The position numbers and the translations under genes are program-made. A DNA stretch of 64,000 bases from the NCBI GenBank assembly GCA_963821885.1, contig CAWGFN010000001.1, positions 682,001 through 746,000 of the forward strand, read 5' to 3'. The notes beneath the pieces are model-generated. The model had not been told where the DNA came from and made no database searches. It saw nothing but the letters and a program-made list of their open reading frames with translations. Each line of letters starts with the position of its first letter. The stretch's first letter is position 1. Positions 45,060 to 52,952 of the stretch are shown here, in pieces. The DNA comes from Oleiagrimonas sp963821885 (GTDB taxonomy: Bacteria; Pseudomonadota; Gammaproteobacteria; Xanthomonadales; Rhodanobacteraceae).

Positions 45060-47600
45060 TCAGTCCAGCTCGTCGAGCAGCTTCTGGGCCACGTCGCGCT
45101 GGCTGTCGCTGCCCTCGGCCACGGCTTCCTCGAGCATGGCGCGGGCCCCGTCGGGGTCGCCCATGTCCATGTAGGCGCGGGCCAGTTCGATCTTGGTGTC
45201 CACGGCATCGCCGCCCAGTCCCGCCGCCGGCGCGGCGGCACCGGCGTCATGGGCCTCGTGCGTGTCCAGGCCCATGTCCATGTCCGGACCATCGAGGTCC
45301 ATGTCGAGATCGAGGTCGTGCTCGGGCACCGGCTTGGCCGCGGATGTCTCGTCCGCGTCGGCGTCGTGCGGCTCGGCGACGGGCTCGAAATCCAGTCCGG
45401 ACGATTCGGCGACCGGCGCATGGGCTTCGGGTTCGAGCGGCGGCAGGGCGTCGTACTCGTCCTCGCTCGGCGCCTCCGTGGCCGGCGCCGGCGCCGGGGA
45501 ACCTGCATCCAGTCCGAAGCTGGCCGTGCCATCGGCCACGGGCGACGGCTCATGCGCCACGGCGTCCTGGTCGTGACCGTGATCATCGTGATCGTGGTCG
45601 TGATCCTGATGGGACGCATGCGCCTCGATGGCGGCGTTGTCGTCGTGCACGCCCGGATCGTAGACATCGCCCGAATGCGCGAACAGCGGGTAATCCGGAG
45701 CCAGCTCCTCGCCCATCATCATGACGTCGCGCCATTCCGGCTGCAGCGGATCGCTGATGTGCGCATGCATGGCCTCGGCGGCGGACTCGAAACCTTCCAC
45801 ATCGCGGCGCGCGTAGTACAGGCTGACCAGTTCCAGGTGGGTGTCGAGGTCGTCGGGATGCTCGGCCAGCTGATGCAGCAGATCGTCCAGCTCGTCATCC
45901 ATGCCGTCGACATCCGGCCTGTCACCCAGCGGCGAACTGCCGAACTGCTCGGCAAGCGAAGGCCGCGGCGGCGATGCCGGGGTTGTCTTCTTGCGACGAC
46001 CGCGCAGGATCAGGCCAAGCAGCGCCAACAGCAGCACGCCAGCGGCAACGGCCTTCATCCACAAGGTGGTGTACCACGGCTCGGCCGGTGTCGCCGGCCG
46101 ATGCGGCGCCGGCGCTGCCGGCTTGGCGACCGGCTTGGCGGGCGCCGACTCGACCGAGGCCGACTTGGCCGGACCGGTGGCGGACGCCACGCTCGCCGCC
46201 GCGGCAGGCAGGGCACTGCTGGCCGTCGCGGCGACGCTGCCCGTCATGGCCGGCGTGGCGACGGCGGCAGTACCGGCCGCAGCCGGCTTGCCGGCCGCGG
46301 CGAGCTTGTTCTGCAGCTCGGCGATCTCGGCATTCTTCAGGCTCATCAGGCGGTCGTTCTTGGCCTGGATGTCCTTCAGGCTCTTCAATCGCGCCTGCAG
46401 ATCGGCCGTCTGCTGCTTGGCGCTGGACAGCGCCTCCTTGGTGCGGGCGACGTCCTGGTGCAGATTCTCGATGGTGACCTTGTCGCTGCCCTTGGCGCTG
46501 CCGGCGCGGGCGCCGGTGCTTTCGCCACCCTCGCTGGGCGGCACCAGCTTCAGGCGATCGCCCGAGGTGCTGCCGCGGCCCGAGGCGGACGGCTGCCCGG
46601 CCGCCGGACGCGCGGGCGCGCCGGACGGCGCCGAGCCACCGGCCTTGGCCATCATGGTCGGACGCGTGGGCCGGATTGCCTGCCAGGCCTGGTCCTGGCG
46701 CAGGACCTCGGCGGTGGCGGCCGCGGCACTGGTGGCCAGCAGCTCGTCATGCGAGGGAATGCGCAACACCGCACCCTTCTTCAGGGCGTTGATGTTGTCC
46801 TTGTAGAAGGCATCCGGATTGGCCGCCTTGATCGCGACCATCATCTGGTTGACGCTGACGTTGGAGCCACGCACCTTGCGCGAAATGCCCCACAGGGTCT
46901 GCCCATGGGCGACCGGGCCGTAGTTGCCGGCCTGCATCGAAGCCGGCGCTGGCGCCGGCGCGGGGGCCGGTGCGGGCGCGGGGGCCTTGGCCATGGGCCG
47001 GGTCACGTGCTTGGGCGCGGGCTCGGCAACCCTGGGTTTCGTCGACGGCGTGGGTGCCGCGGGCGCGGGCGCCTTCGGCTTGCTCACCGGCGCCGGAGCG
47101 GGCGTCGGCGCATGCGTCGGAGTCGGGGCCGGGGCCGGGGCCGGTCGCGGCATCGCCGGAGCCGGAGCCGGCGCCACCGCGCCCTGCATCCGGGTCGGGG
47201 CCACCATCACCGGCGGATCCAGCAGCACCGTGTACTCGCGCAGCAGCTGGCCACGCGGCCAGTCCACCTTGACCAGGAAGTCCAGGAACGACTCGCGCAC
47301 CGGCTCGTCCGAGGTCACCAGGATCACCTTCTGCCCGTCGGCATTGGTGGTGACCTTGAAGTTCAATTGCACCGACAGGCTCATGCGATCGAGGCCGGCG
47401 CGCGTGAACTGGTCCGAGGAGGCCAGCGAGACCGTAAGCTTGTCCGCTTCTCCCGGATAGTCGACCCGCAGCGGAATCTCCGCCACCAGCGGCTTGTTCA
47501 GCGTCGACTTGACGCGGATCTGACCCAACCCGAGCGCAAGGGCCTGGGCACTGCTCAATGTCAAAGCCACCAGGATCGACAGCTTCAAGGACCGATTCAT
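45060..47600 (-). CDS. fimV: FimV/HubP-like polar hub protein
   Basis: 846 residues. A signal peptide is followed by the FimV N-terminal domain (LGQIRVKSTLNKPLVAEIPL), an Ala/Pro-rich linker of repeated GAGAG-type codons and a LysM domain (VAHGQTLWGISRKVRGSNVS, then GAVLRIPS). A coiled coil, one membrane segment (VAAGVLLLALLGLIL) and a very acidic cytoplasmic part with a C-terminal FimV/TPR motif (LARAYMDMGDPDGARAMLEE) complete it. It anchors type IV pilus and polar factors through peptidoglycan. GGGGAG precedes ATG 47600. The GGDEF genes nearby fit polar signalling. Confidence 0.93.
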   Translation of the reverse strand: MNRSLKLSILVALTLSSAQALALGLGQIRVKSTLNKPLVAEIPLRVDYPGEADKLTVSLASSDQFTRAGLDRMSLSVQLNFKVTTNADGQKVILVTSDEPVRESFLDFLVKVDWPRGQLLREYTVLLDPPVMVAPTRMQGAVAPAPAPAMPRPAPAPAPTPTHAPTPAPAPVSKPKAPAPAAPTPSTKPRVAEPAPKHVTRPMAKAPAPAPAPAPAPAPASMQAGNYGPVAHGQTLWGISRKVRGSNVSVNQMMVAIKAANPDAFYKDNINALKKGAVLRIPSHDELLATSAAAATAEVLRQDQAWQAIRPTRPTMMAKAGGSAPSGAPARPAAGQPSASGRGSTSGDRLKLVPPSEGGESTGARAGSAKGSDKVTIENLHQDVARTKEALSSAKQQTADLQARLKSLKDIQAKNDRLMSLKNAEIAELQNKLAAAGKPAAAGTAAVATPAMTGSVAATASSALPAAAASVASATGPAKSASVESAPAKPVAKPAAPAPHRPATPAEPWYTTLWMKAVAAGVLLLALLGLILRGRRKKTTPASPPRPSLAEQFGSSPLGDRPDVDGMDDELDDLLHQLAEHPDDLDTHLELVSLYYARRDVEGFESAAEAMHAHISDPLQPEWRDVMMMGEELAPDYPLFAHSGDVYDPGVHDDNAAIEAHASHQDHDHDHDDHGHDQDAVAHEPSPVADGTASFGLDAGSPAPAPATEAPSEDEYDALPPLEPEAHAPVAESSGLDFEPVAEPHDADADETSAAKPVPEHDLDLDMDLDGPDMDMGLDTHEAHDAGAAAPAAGLGGDAVDTKIELARAYMDMGDPDGARAMLEEAVAEGSDSQRDVAQKLLDELD

Positions 47601-47742
47601 CGAGTGCTCCCCACTCACGACGACAACGTCGCGTAGACAATCTCGACGCGACTTTACAACATTTTCGTAACTTTAGTTCACAAATAGGGTTTTTACCAAC
47701 CCACCGATCCCGGCACGCGGCACCGGCCCTACTCGTGCCGAC

Positions 47743-48048
47743 TCAGTGCCCCGACCCATCCGACGGTTGGCCGGACGCGGCGGCCTTCGCCGCCAGCTGC
47801 GCCTTGAGGCGGGCAATCTGGCGATCGCGCTCGGCCAGGTTGGCCTGCTCGGCCGCGTTGCGCTGCTGGGCTTGCTTGACCTGCTGCTCCAGGTCGCCGG
47901 CCTGCGACTGCTGCTGCGACACCTGCTGCTTGAGCTGCTGCAGTTGCTTGCGCGCCGCCGCGGCGCTCTGGTGCGGTGCCTGGGCCAGGCTGGCCGCGCC
48001 GACCAGCAATGCGGGCAACGCCCAGACCCAACGATGTGCTGAACTCAT
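47743..48048 (-). CDS. Small Gln-rich coiled-coil periplasmic protein
   Basis: 101 residues. A signal peptide (WVWALPALLVGAASLAQA) precedes a long coiled coil rich in Gln and Ala (QLQQLKQQVSQQQSQAGDLE). No family recognised. ATG 48048 overlaps the asd stop (TAATG) and has AGGAG upstream in the asd coding region, so it is coupled to asd. It lies between asd and fimV and may act with FimV in the envelope; this is inference from position. Confidence 0.65.
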   Translation of the reverse strand: MSSAHRWVWALPALLVGAASLAQAPHQSAAAARKQLQQLKQQVSQQQSQAGDLEQQVKQAQQRNAAEQANLAERDRQIARLKAQLAAKAAASGQPSDGSGH

Positions 48049-49076
48049 TACAGGTACTCCTCGATCAGAATCTGTGCCACCTGGACGGCGTTGAGCGCCG
48101 CACCCTTGCGGATGTTGTCGGCCACCACCCACAGGTCCAGTCCGTTGGGATGGGAGATGTCCTCGCGCACCCGGCCCACGAAGACCGGATCCTTGCCGGC
48201 CGCATCGCCGACCGGCGTCGGGTATCCACCATCCCGACGCTCGTCCATGAGTACCACGCCGGGCGCCTCGCGCAACAGGGCCCGCGCCTGCTCGGCGCCG
48301 ATCTTGTCGCGGGTCTCGATATGCACCGCCTCGGCATGGCCGTAGAACACCGGCACGCGCACCGCGGTCGGATTGACCTGGATCGAGGTGTCCTCGAGGA
48401 TCTTGCGGGTCTCCCAGACCATCTTCATCTCCTCGCGGGTGTAGCCGTTGTCGAGGAAGCTGTCGATGTGCGGAATCACGTTGAAGGCGATCTGCCGGGT
48501 GAACTTCTCTGGCTTGAACTCCTGGAAGCTCAGCAGCGCCGCCGCCTGACGGCCCAGCTCCTCCATGCCCGAGCGCCCTGCCCCGGACACCGACTGGTAG
48601 GTGGCCACGTTGATGCGCTCGATGCCGACCGCGCGATGGATCGGCGCCAGCGCGACCATCATCTGCATGGTCGAGCAGTTGGGGTTGGCGATGATGCGCC
48701 GGGCCTCGTATTCGGCGATGGCATGCGGGTTGACCTCGCTGACCACCAGCGGCACGTCGTCGTCGTTGCGGAACTCGGAGGTGTTGTCGATCACCACCGC
48801 GCCGGCCGCGGCCGCGCGCGGGGCGTGCTCGCGGCTGACCGCGCCACCGGCGGAGAAGAAGGCGATGTCGATGCCGGCGAAATCGAAACCGGCCACGTCG
48901 CGCACCATGACCTCGCGACCACCGAACTCGACCCGGCTGCCGGCCGAGCGCTCGCTGGCCAGCGGTACCAGCTCGCCGATCGGCAGTTCGCGTTCGGCCA
49001 GGATCGACAGCAGGGCCTCGCCCACCGCGCCGGTGGCGCCGACGATGGCGATGTTGTAGGTGCTCTTGCGACTCAT
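48048..49076 (-). CDS. asd: Aspartate-semialdehyde dehydrogenase
   Basis: 342 residues. NADP-binding IAIVGATGAVGE, active-site cysteine in NPNCSTMQM, SVSGAGRSGMEEL and the C-terminal VADNIRKGAALNAVQ are all typical. It reduces aspartyl phosphate to the semialdehyde for lysine, threonine, methionine and diaminopimelate. ATG 49076 has no good Shine-Dalgarno; a GCGGAT hexamer repeat lies 18-45 bases upstream in what should be the leader. Confidence 0.97.
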   Translation of the reverse strand: MSRKSTYNIAIVGATGAVGEALLSILAERELPIGELVPLASERSAGSRVEFGGREVMVRDVAGFDFAGIDIAFFSAGGAVSREHAPRAAAAGAVVIDNTSEFRNDDDVPLVVSEVNPHAIAEYEARRIIANPNCSTMQMMVALAPIHRAVGIERINVATYQSVSGAGRSGMEELGRQAAALLSFQEFKPEKFTRQIAFNVIPHIDSFLDNGYTREEMKMVWETRKILEDTSIQVNPTAVRVPVFYGHAEAVHIETRDKIGAEQARALLREAPGVVLMDERRDGGYPTPVGDAAGKDPVFVGRVREDISHPNGLDLWVVADNIRKGAALNAVQVAQILIEEYL

Positions 49077-49093
49077 GCGTTCAGGTTCTCGTT

Positions 49094-49121
49094 GCGGATG
49101 CGGATGCGGATGCGGATGCGG
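49094..49121 (+). repeat. GCGGAT hexamer microsatellite in the asd leader
   Basis: Four full copies and a partial fifth copy of GCGGAT stand between aroC and asd. Slippage would alter the spacing upstream of asd by 6 bases per copy. Confidence 0.85.
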
Positions 49122-49160
49122 GCAGCATGGCCGGTGCCGCGGGACATGCCATGGCCGAAT

Positions 49161-50249
49161 TCAGGCGATTCGCGGCGCCACCGGAGCGACGTCGCCGCAC
49201 TGCGCGCGATGGCGCAGGGCGTGGTCCATCAGCACCAGCGCCATCATCGCCTCGGCGATGGGCGTGGCGCGGATGCCGACGCAGGGATCGTGGCGGCCCT
49301 TGGTCACCACCTCGGTGGGCTGGCCGTCGAGATCCACGCTGCGGCCGGGAATCAGGATGCTGGAGGTCGGCTTGAGCACGATCGAGGCGCGCACGGGCTG
49401 TCCGCTTGAGATGCCGCCGAGGATGCCGCCGGCGTGGTTGGAGGCGAAACCCTCGGGCGTCATCTCGTCGCGATGCTCGCTGCCCTTCTGCGCCACGGCC
49501 GCGAAGCCGTCGCCGATCTCCACGCCCTTGACCGCGTTGATGCTCATCAACGCCGCGGCCAGCTCGGCGTCGAGCTTGCCGTAGACCGGTTCGCCCCAGC
49601 CGGGCGGCACGCCCTCGGCCACCACGTCCACCCGCGCGCCGACCGAGTCGCCGGACTTGCGCAGCGCGTTGATGTAGTTCTCCAGCTCCTCCACCATCGA
49701 GGCATCGGGCCAGAAGAACGGATTGGCCTCCACCGCGTCCCAGTCGAAACTGCGCGGCACCAGTTCGCCGATGCCGCTCAGGTGACCGCGAACGCGCACC
49801 CCGTGATGTTCGGCCAGCCACTTCTTGGCGATCACCGCCGCGGCCACCCGCATGGTGGTCTCGCGCGCCGAGCTGCGCCCGCCGCCGCGCGGATCGCGCA
49901 CGCCGTACTTGTGCCAGTAGGTGTAGTCGGCGTGCCCGGGGCGGAAACTGCGAGCGATCTCGTTGTAGTCCTTCGAGCGCGCGTCGGTGTTGCGGATCAG
50001 CAGCGCGATCGGCGTGCCGGTGGTGACGCCCTCGTACACCCCCGAGAGGATCTCCACGGCATCGGCCTCGCGTCGCTGCGAGGTGTAACGCGACTTGCCG
50101 GTGGCCCGACGCGCCAGGTCATGCTCGAACTCGGCCGCCTCGATGGCCAGGCCGGGCGGACAGCCGTCGATGACGCAGCCGATCGCCGGCCCGTGGCTTT
50201 CACCGAAGGTGGTGACGGTGAGCAGTTTGCCGAAGGAATTGCTGGACAT
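49161..50249 (-). CDS. aroC: Chorismate synthase
   Basis: 362 residues. FGESHGPAIGCVIDGCPPG, RPGHADYTYWHKYG, RDPRGGGRSSARETTMRVAA and the C-terminal GRHDPCVGIRATPIAEAM are the classic AroC signatures. It converts EPSP to chorismate with reduced FMN, feeding the tryptophan genes in this window. It lies upstream of asd and downstream of prmB on the same strand. Confidence 0.97.
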   Translation of the reverse strand: MSSNSFGKLLTVTTFGESHGPAIGCVIDGCPPGLAIEAAEFEHDLARRATGKSRYTSQRREADAVEILSGVYEGVTTGTPIALLIRNTDARSKDYNEIARSFRPGHADYTYWHKYGVRDPRGGGRSSARETTMRVAAAVIAKKWLAEHHGVRVRGHLSGIGELVPRSFDWDAVEANPFFWPDASMVEELENYINALRKSGDSVGARVDVVAEGVPPGWGEPVYGKLDAELAAALMSINAVKGVEIGDGFAAVAQKGSEHRDEMTPEGFASNHAGGILGGISSGQPVRASIVLKPTSSILIPGRSVDLDGQPTEVVTKGRHDPCVGIRATPIAEAMMALVLMDHALRHRAQCGDVAPVAPRIA

Positions 50250-50311
50250 GGCGGACCCGTGGTGACCGAAGGCCTAGCGTCGGTGCTTACGCGCGCGCTT
50301 GCAAGACCCCG

Positions 50312-51238
50312 TCACGCACGGCGACGCGCGACGGCGGCGCGGATGGCGTCGGCATGCTCGACCAGGTCGCCGCGCTCGAGCGCGAACACGCCCATGGGGC
50401 CGGTCTGGAACTCCAGCCACACGAAGGGAACCTGCGGCAGCACCTCGCCCAGGGCCCGCTCGCTGTTGCCGACCTCGACGATCAGCACGCCCTCGTCGCT
50501 GAGGTGGTCGGCGGCCTCGTCCAGCATGCGCAGACAGAAATCCAGGCCATCGTCGCCGGAGGTCAGGCCCAGTTGCGGCTCGTGGGCGTATTCGCCCGGA
50601 AGCGCCTCGAATTCGGCCTGCGACACGTAGGGCGGGTTGGACACGATCAGGTCGTAGCGCTCTTCGACCAATGCCGAAAACAGGTCCGAACGCACGGCGC
50701 GCACGCGATCGTCGCCCAGGTGCTGGAAGGCGATGTTCTCGCGCGCCAGTGACAGGGCTTCCTCGCTGATGTCGGCCAGGTCCACCCGCCAGTCCGGCTG
50801 GTACTGGGCCATGGCGATGCCGATGCAGCCCGAACCGGTGCACATGTCCAGCGCGCGCTCGATCTCGCGCCCGTCCAGCCACGGCGAGAACCCGTTGGCG
50901 ATCAGTTCGGCGATCGGCGAGCGCGGTACCAGGGCCCGCGCGTCGCACTTGAACTTCAGGCCGGCGAACCAGGCCTCGCCGACCAGGTAGGCCACCGGCA
51001 CGCGCTCCTCCACGCGACGGCGGATCAGGCCCAGTACCTTGGCGCGCTCCTCGGCGGCCAGGGTCGCCGCGCCATAGGCCGGCGGCAGGTCCGGCGGCAG
51101 ATGCAGCGCGGCCAGGACCAGCTGCGTGGCCTCGTCGATGGCGCTGTCCTGGCCGTGCCCGAACATCAGACCGGCCGCGGAGAAGCGGCTGGCGGCGTAG
51201 CGGATGAAATCGACGATGGTGGCGAGTTCGGCGGTCAC
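50312..51238 (-). CDS. prmB: 50S ribosomal protein L3 N5-glutamine methyltransferase PrmB
   Basis: 308 residues. A class I methyltransferase with the SAM motif LDMCTGSGCIGIAMA and the catalytic IVSNPPYVS. The N-terminal region (TIVDFIRYAASRFSAAGL, then VAYLVGEAWFAGLKFKCD) separates PrmB from PrmC. It methylates a glutamine of ribosomal protein L3. The GTG 51238 start is chosen from the family N-terminus. A TATACT box lies 28-34 bases upstream, preceded by a C-rich repeat. Confidence 0.93.
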   Translation of the reverse strand: MTAELATIVDFIRYAASRFSAAGLMFGHGQDSAIDEATQLVLAALHLPPDLPPAYGAATLAAEERAKVLGLIRRRVEERVPVAYLVGEAWFAGLKFKCDARALVPRSPIAELIANGFSPWLDGREIERALDMCTGSGCIGIAMAQYQPDWRVDLADISEEALSLARENIAFQHLGDDRVRAVRSDLFSALVEERYDLIVSNPPYVSQAEFEALPGEYAHEPQLGLTSGDDGLDFCLRMLDEAADHLSDEGVLIVEVGNSERALGEVLPQVPFVWLEFQTGPMGVFALERGDLVEHADAIRAAVARRRA

Positions 51239-51275
51239 GGGCACGGGCCTGGCGGGATAGCCGACAAGTATAGAT

Positions 51276-51302
51276 GAGGGGCTAGGGGCTTGGGGCCAGG
51301 GA
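51276..51302 (-). repeat. C-rich heptamer repeat upstream of prmB (mirror copy)
   Basis: On the minus strand this reads CCCTGGCCCCAAGCCCC followed by TAGCCCCTC, just before a TATACT box. Its core (51285-51301) is the inverted copy of 51419-51435, 16 of 17 bases matching. Confidence 0.7.
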
Positions 51303-51410
51303 CAAAACTCAGACATCCTGCGGCAAGCTCATGTTGCGCTGCCTTTTTGTTCACAGCGCGCGACATGGCGGGGCTTGCGGCGTGATGGCCGGCTGGCGCG
51401 CTTTCTCACA

Positions 51411-51435
51411 CCCCTCGCCCCTGGCCCCCAGCCCC
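51411..51435 (+). repeat. C-rich heptamer repeat upstream of psd (mirror copy)
   Basis: CCCCTCGCCCCTGG and CCCCCAGCCCC lie directly before TATACT. It mirrors the repeat at 51276-51302, giving the two divergent promoters the same layout. Confidence 0.7.
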
Positions 51436-51441
51436 TATACT
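51436..51441 (+). promoter_or_regulatory. Putative leaderless -10 of psd
   Basis: TATACT ends seven bases before ATG 51449. No ribosome site is present between them and no -35 box is clear. Confidence 0.55.
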
Positions 51442-51448
51442 TCACGCC

Positions 51449-52288
51449 ATGAAACCCAAGGTCGCGCTCCAATACCTGCTGCCGCACCGCCTGCTCTCGC
51501 GCGTGGTCTTCCACGCCACGCGCTGGACGTGGCGTCCGTGGAAGAACTTCCTGATCGGGCAGATCGTGCGTCGCTACGCGGTCGACATGACGCAGGCCGC
51601 CGAGCCGGACGCCATGAGCTACGCGCATTTCAACGCCTTCTTCACCCGCGCCCTGAAGCCCGGCGCCCGCCCGCTGGATCCGGACCCGCGCAGCCTGGCC
51701 TGCCCGGCCGACGGCCGCATCAGCCAGGCCGGGGCCATCGAGGACGGCCGGATCTTCCAGGCCAAGGGCCAGTCCTTCAGCACCGCCGAGCTGCTGGCCG
51801 ACGAGGCGGCCGCCGCGCCCTATCGCAACGGCCGATTCGCCACGGTGTATCTGTCCCCGCGCGACTACCACCGCGTGCACATGCCGCTGGACGGCGAGCT
51901 GGTGCGCACCCGCCACGTTCCGGGGCGAATCTTCAGCGTCGCCCCGTTCGCGGTCGATGCCATTCCGCGCCTGTTCGCCCGCAACGAACGACTGATCTGC
52001 CATTTCCACGGCGAGAAAGGCCCCTTCGTCCTGGTCCTGGTGGGCGCGGTCCTGGTATCGAGCGTGTCCACGGTGTGGGACGGCCTGGTGATCCCCCCCT
52101 ATGCCAGCCGCATCACCGAGCGTGACGCCAGCGGGCGCGGCATCCGCCTGGCCCGGGGCGAGGAAATGGGCCGTTTCAACATGGGTTCGACGGTGATCCT
52201 GCTGTTGCCCGACGGGGTCGGCGAACTGGACCCGGACCTGGTCAGCCAGCGCCCCGTGCAGATGGGCCAGCGCCTCGGCAGAGTGTGA
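51449..52288 (+). CDS. psd: Phosphatidylserine decarboxylase proenzyme
   Basis: 279 residues. ACPADGRISQAG, LSPRDYHRVHMPLDG, and FNMGSTVILL, where self-cleavage before Ser247 of the GST motif makes the pyruvoyl cofactor. It turns phosphatidylserine into phosphatidylethanolamine at the inner membrane. The ATG follows a TATACT box by 7 bases, so the mRNA is probably leaderless. Confidence 0.95.
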   Translation: MKPKVALQYLLPHRLLSRVVFHATRWTWRPWKNFLIGQIVRRYAVDMTQAAEPDAMSYAHFNAFFTRALKPGARPLDPDPRSLACPADGRISQAGAIEDGRIFQAKGQSFSTAELLADEAAAAPYRNGRFATVYLSPRDYHRVHMPLDGELVRTRHVPGRIFSVAPFAVDAIPRLFARNERLICHFHGEKGPFVLVLVGAVLVSSVSTVWDGLVIPPYASRITERDASGRGIRLARGEEMGRFNMGSTVILLLPDGVGELDPDLVSQRPVQMGQRLGRV

Positions 52289-52311
52289 ACCTGCTCAAAC
52301 TTTAAGCAAAA

Positions 52312-52339
52312 GTGACGTCTTGCGTCAGTTTGTGACGCA
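52312..52339. promoter_or_regulatory. Inverted repeat TGCGTCA-N5-TGACGCA with an extra half site
   Basis: A perfect 7-base inverted repeat (52321-52327 and 52333-52339) with a related TGACGTC at 52313-52319 lies 93-120 bases before the next gene and just after psd. It looks like an operator for a dimeric regulator. A -10-like TATTCT follows near 52371. Confidence 0.45.
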
Positions 52340-52431
52340 CAGGGATAGATTTCCCGACCAAGCTTGGCTATTCTCGCCCCTCGGAACAGGGCCGGTCGCC
52401 ACGGTGGCACCGGACGCGGAGGGTTTGAGCA

Positions 52432-52899
52432 GTGAAGCCGATCAACGTCGTCAACCGCATTCTCGCCATGACCCGGACCATGAAACTGGGTCGTCAGCTG
52501 CGCGAGATCGAACAGACCATCTACGCCATGCCCGCGCCGCTGGCGCGCCAGGTCGCCACCATCACCACCCGCGAGATGGAACTGGCGGCGCGCTGCAATC
52601 CGCCGTGGATGTACGGCACCCCGCCCGAGGACAATGCCGGCGAATGGGGCACCGGCTCCGACATCGGCATCACCCGCGTGCGTTCGGACAATCCGCAGGT
52701 ACGCATGCGCGGCATCGCCCTGTGGCTGGCCGTCTGCTATCACGAAACCCAGGTTTCACAGGCGCCCGGCGCCCAGGACCTGCATCGACAGGTCATGCGC
52801 GTGGTGCGCCAGCTCAAGGAGCGCCTGGACGGCGCCACGAGCAGCGCCGACAGCGCCTCGCTCGACACACCCTCTCCCAGCTCGGCCGCCGTGGCCTGA
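52432..52899 (+). CDS. Conserved hypothetical protein, soluble
   Basis: 155 residues with no membrane segment. The conserved-looking centre (RQVATITTREMELAARCNPP, then WGTGSDIGITRVRSDNP) and a Ser-rich tail are visible. No family recognised. The GTG 52432 start has GGAGGG about 10 bases upstream. The inverted repeat at 52312 may control it. Confidence 0.65.
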   Translation: MKPINVVNRILAMTRTMKLGRQLREIEQTIYAMPAPLARQVATITTREMELAARCNPPWMYGTPPEDNAGEWGTGSDIGITRVRSDNPQVRMRGIALWLAVCYHETQVSQAPGAQDLHRQVMRVVRQLKERLDGATSSADSASLDTPSPSSAAVA

Positions 52900-52915
52900 T
52901 CTCCCCGGCGCTATT

Positions 52916-52946
52916 GGCATGGTCCGCCACGGAAGGCGGCCATGCC
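52916..52946. terminator. Bidirectional terminator hairpin between convergent genes
   Basis: GGCATGGTCCGCC pairs with GGCGGCCATGCC (12 base pairs, one bulge, 6-base loop) in the 53-base gap between the convergent hypothetical gene and the transglycosylase gene. No T tract. Confidence 0.55.
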
Positions 52947-52952
52947 GGGCTG

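Noticed and set aside
46920..47180. GGCGCC/GGGGCC-rich repeats in fimV as a possible repeat element or CRISPR-like array
   Set aside because: They are in-frame Ala/Pro codons of the FimV linker, without regular repeat and spacer structure.
45249..47636. 795-codon plus-strand frame antisense to fimV
   Set aside because: Gly/Arg-rich shadow of the Ala/Pro/Asp-rich fimV coding strand.
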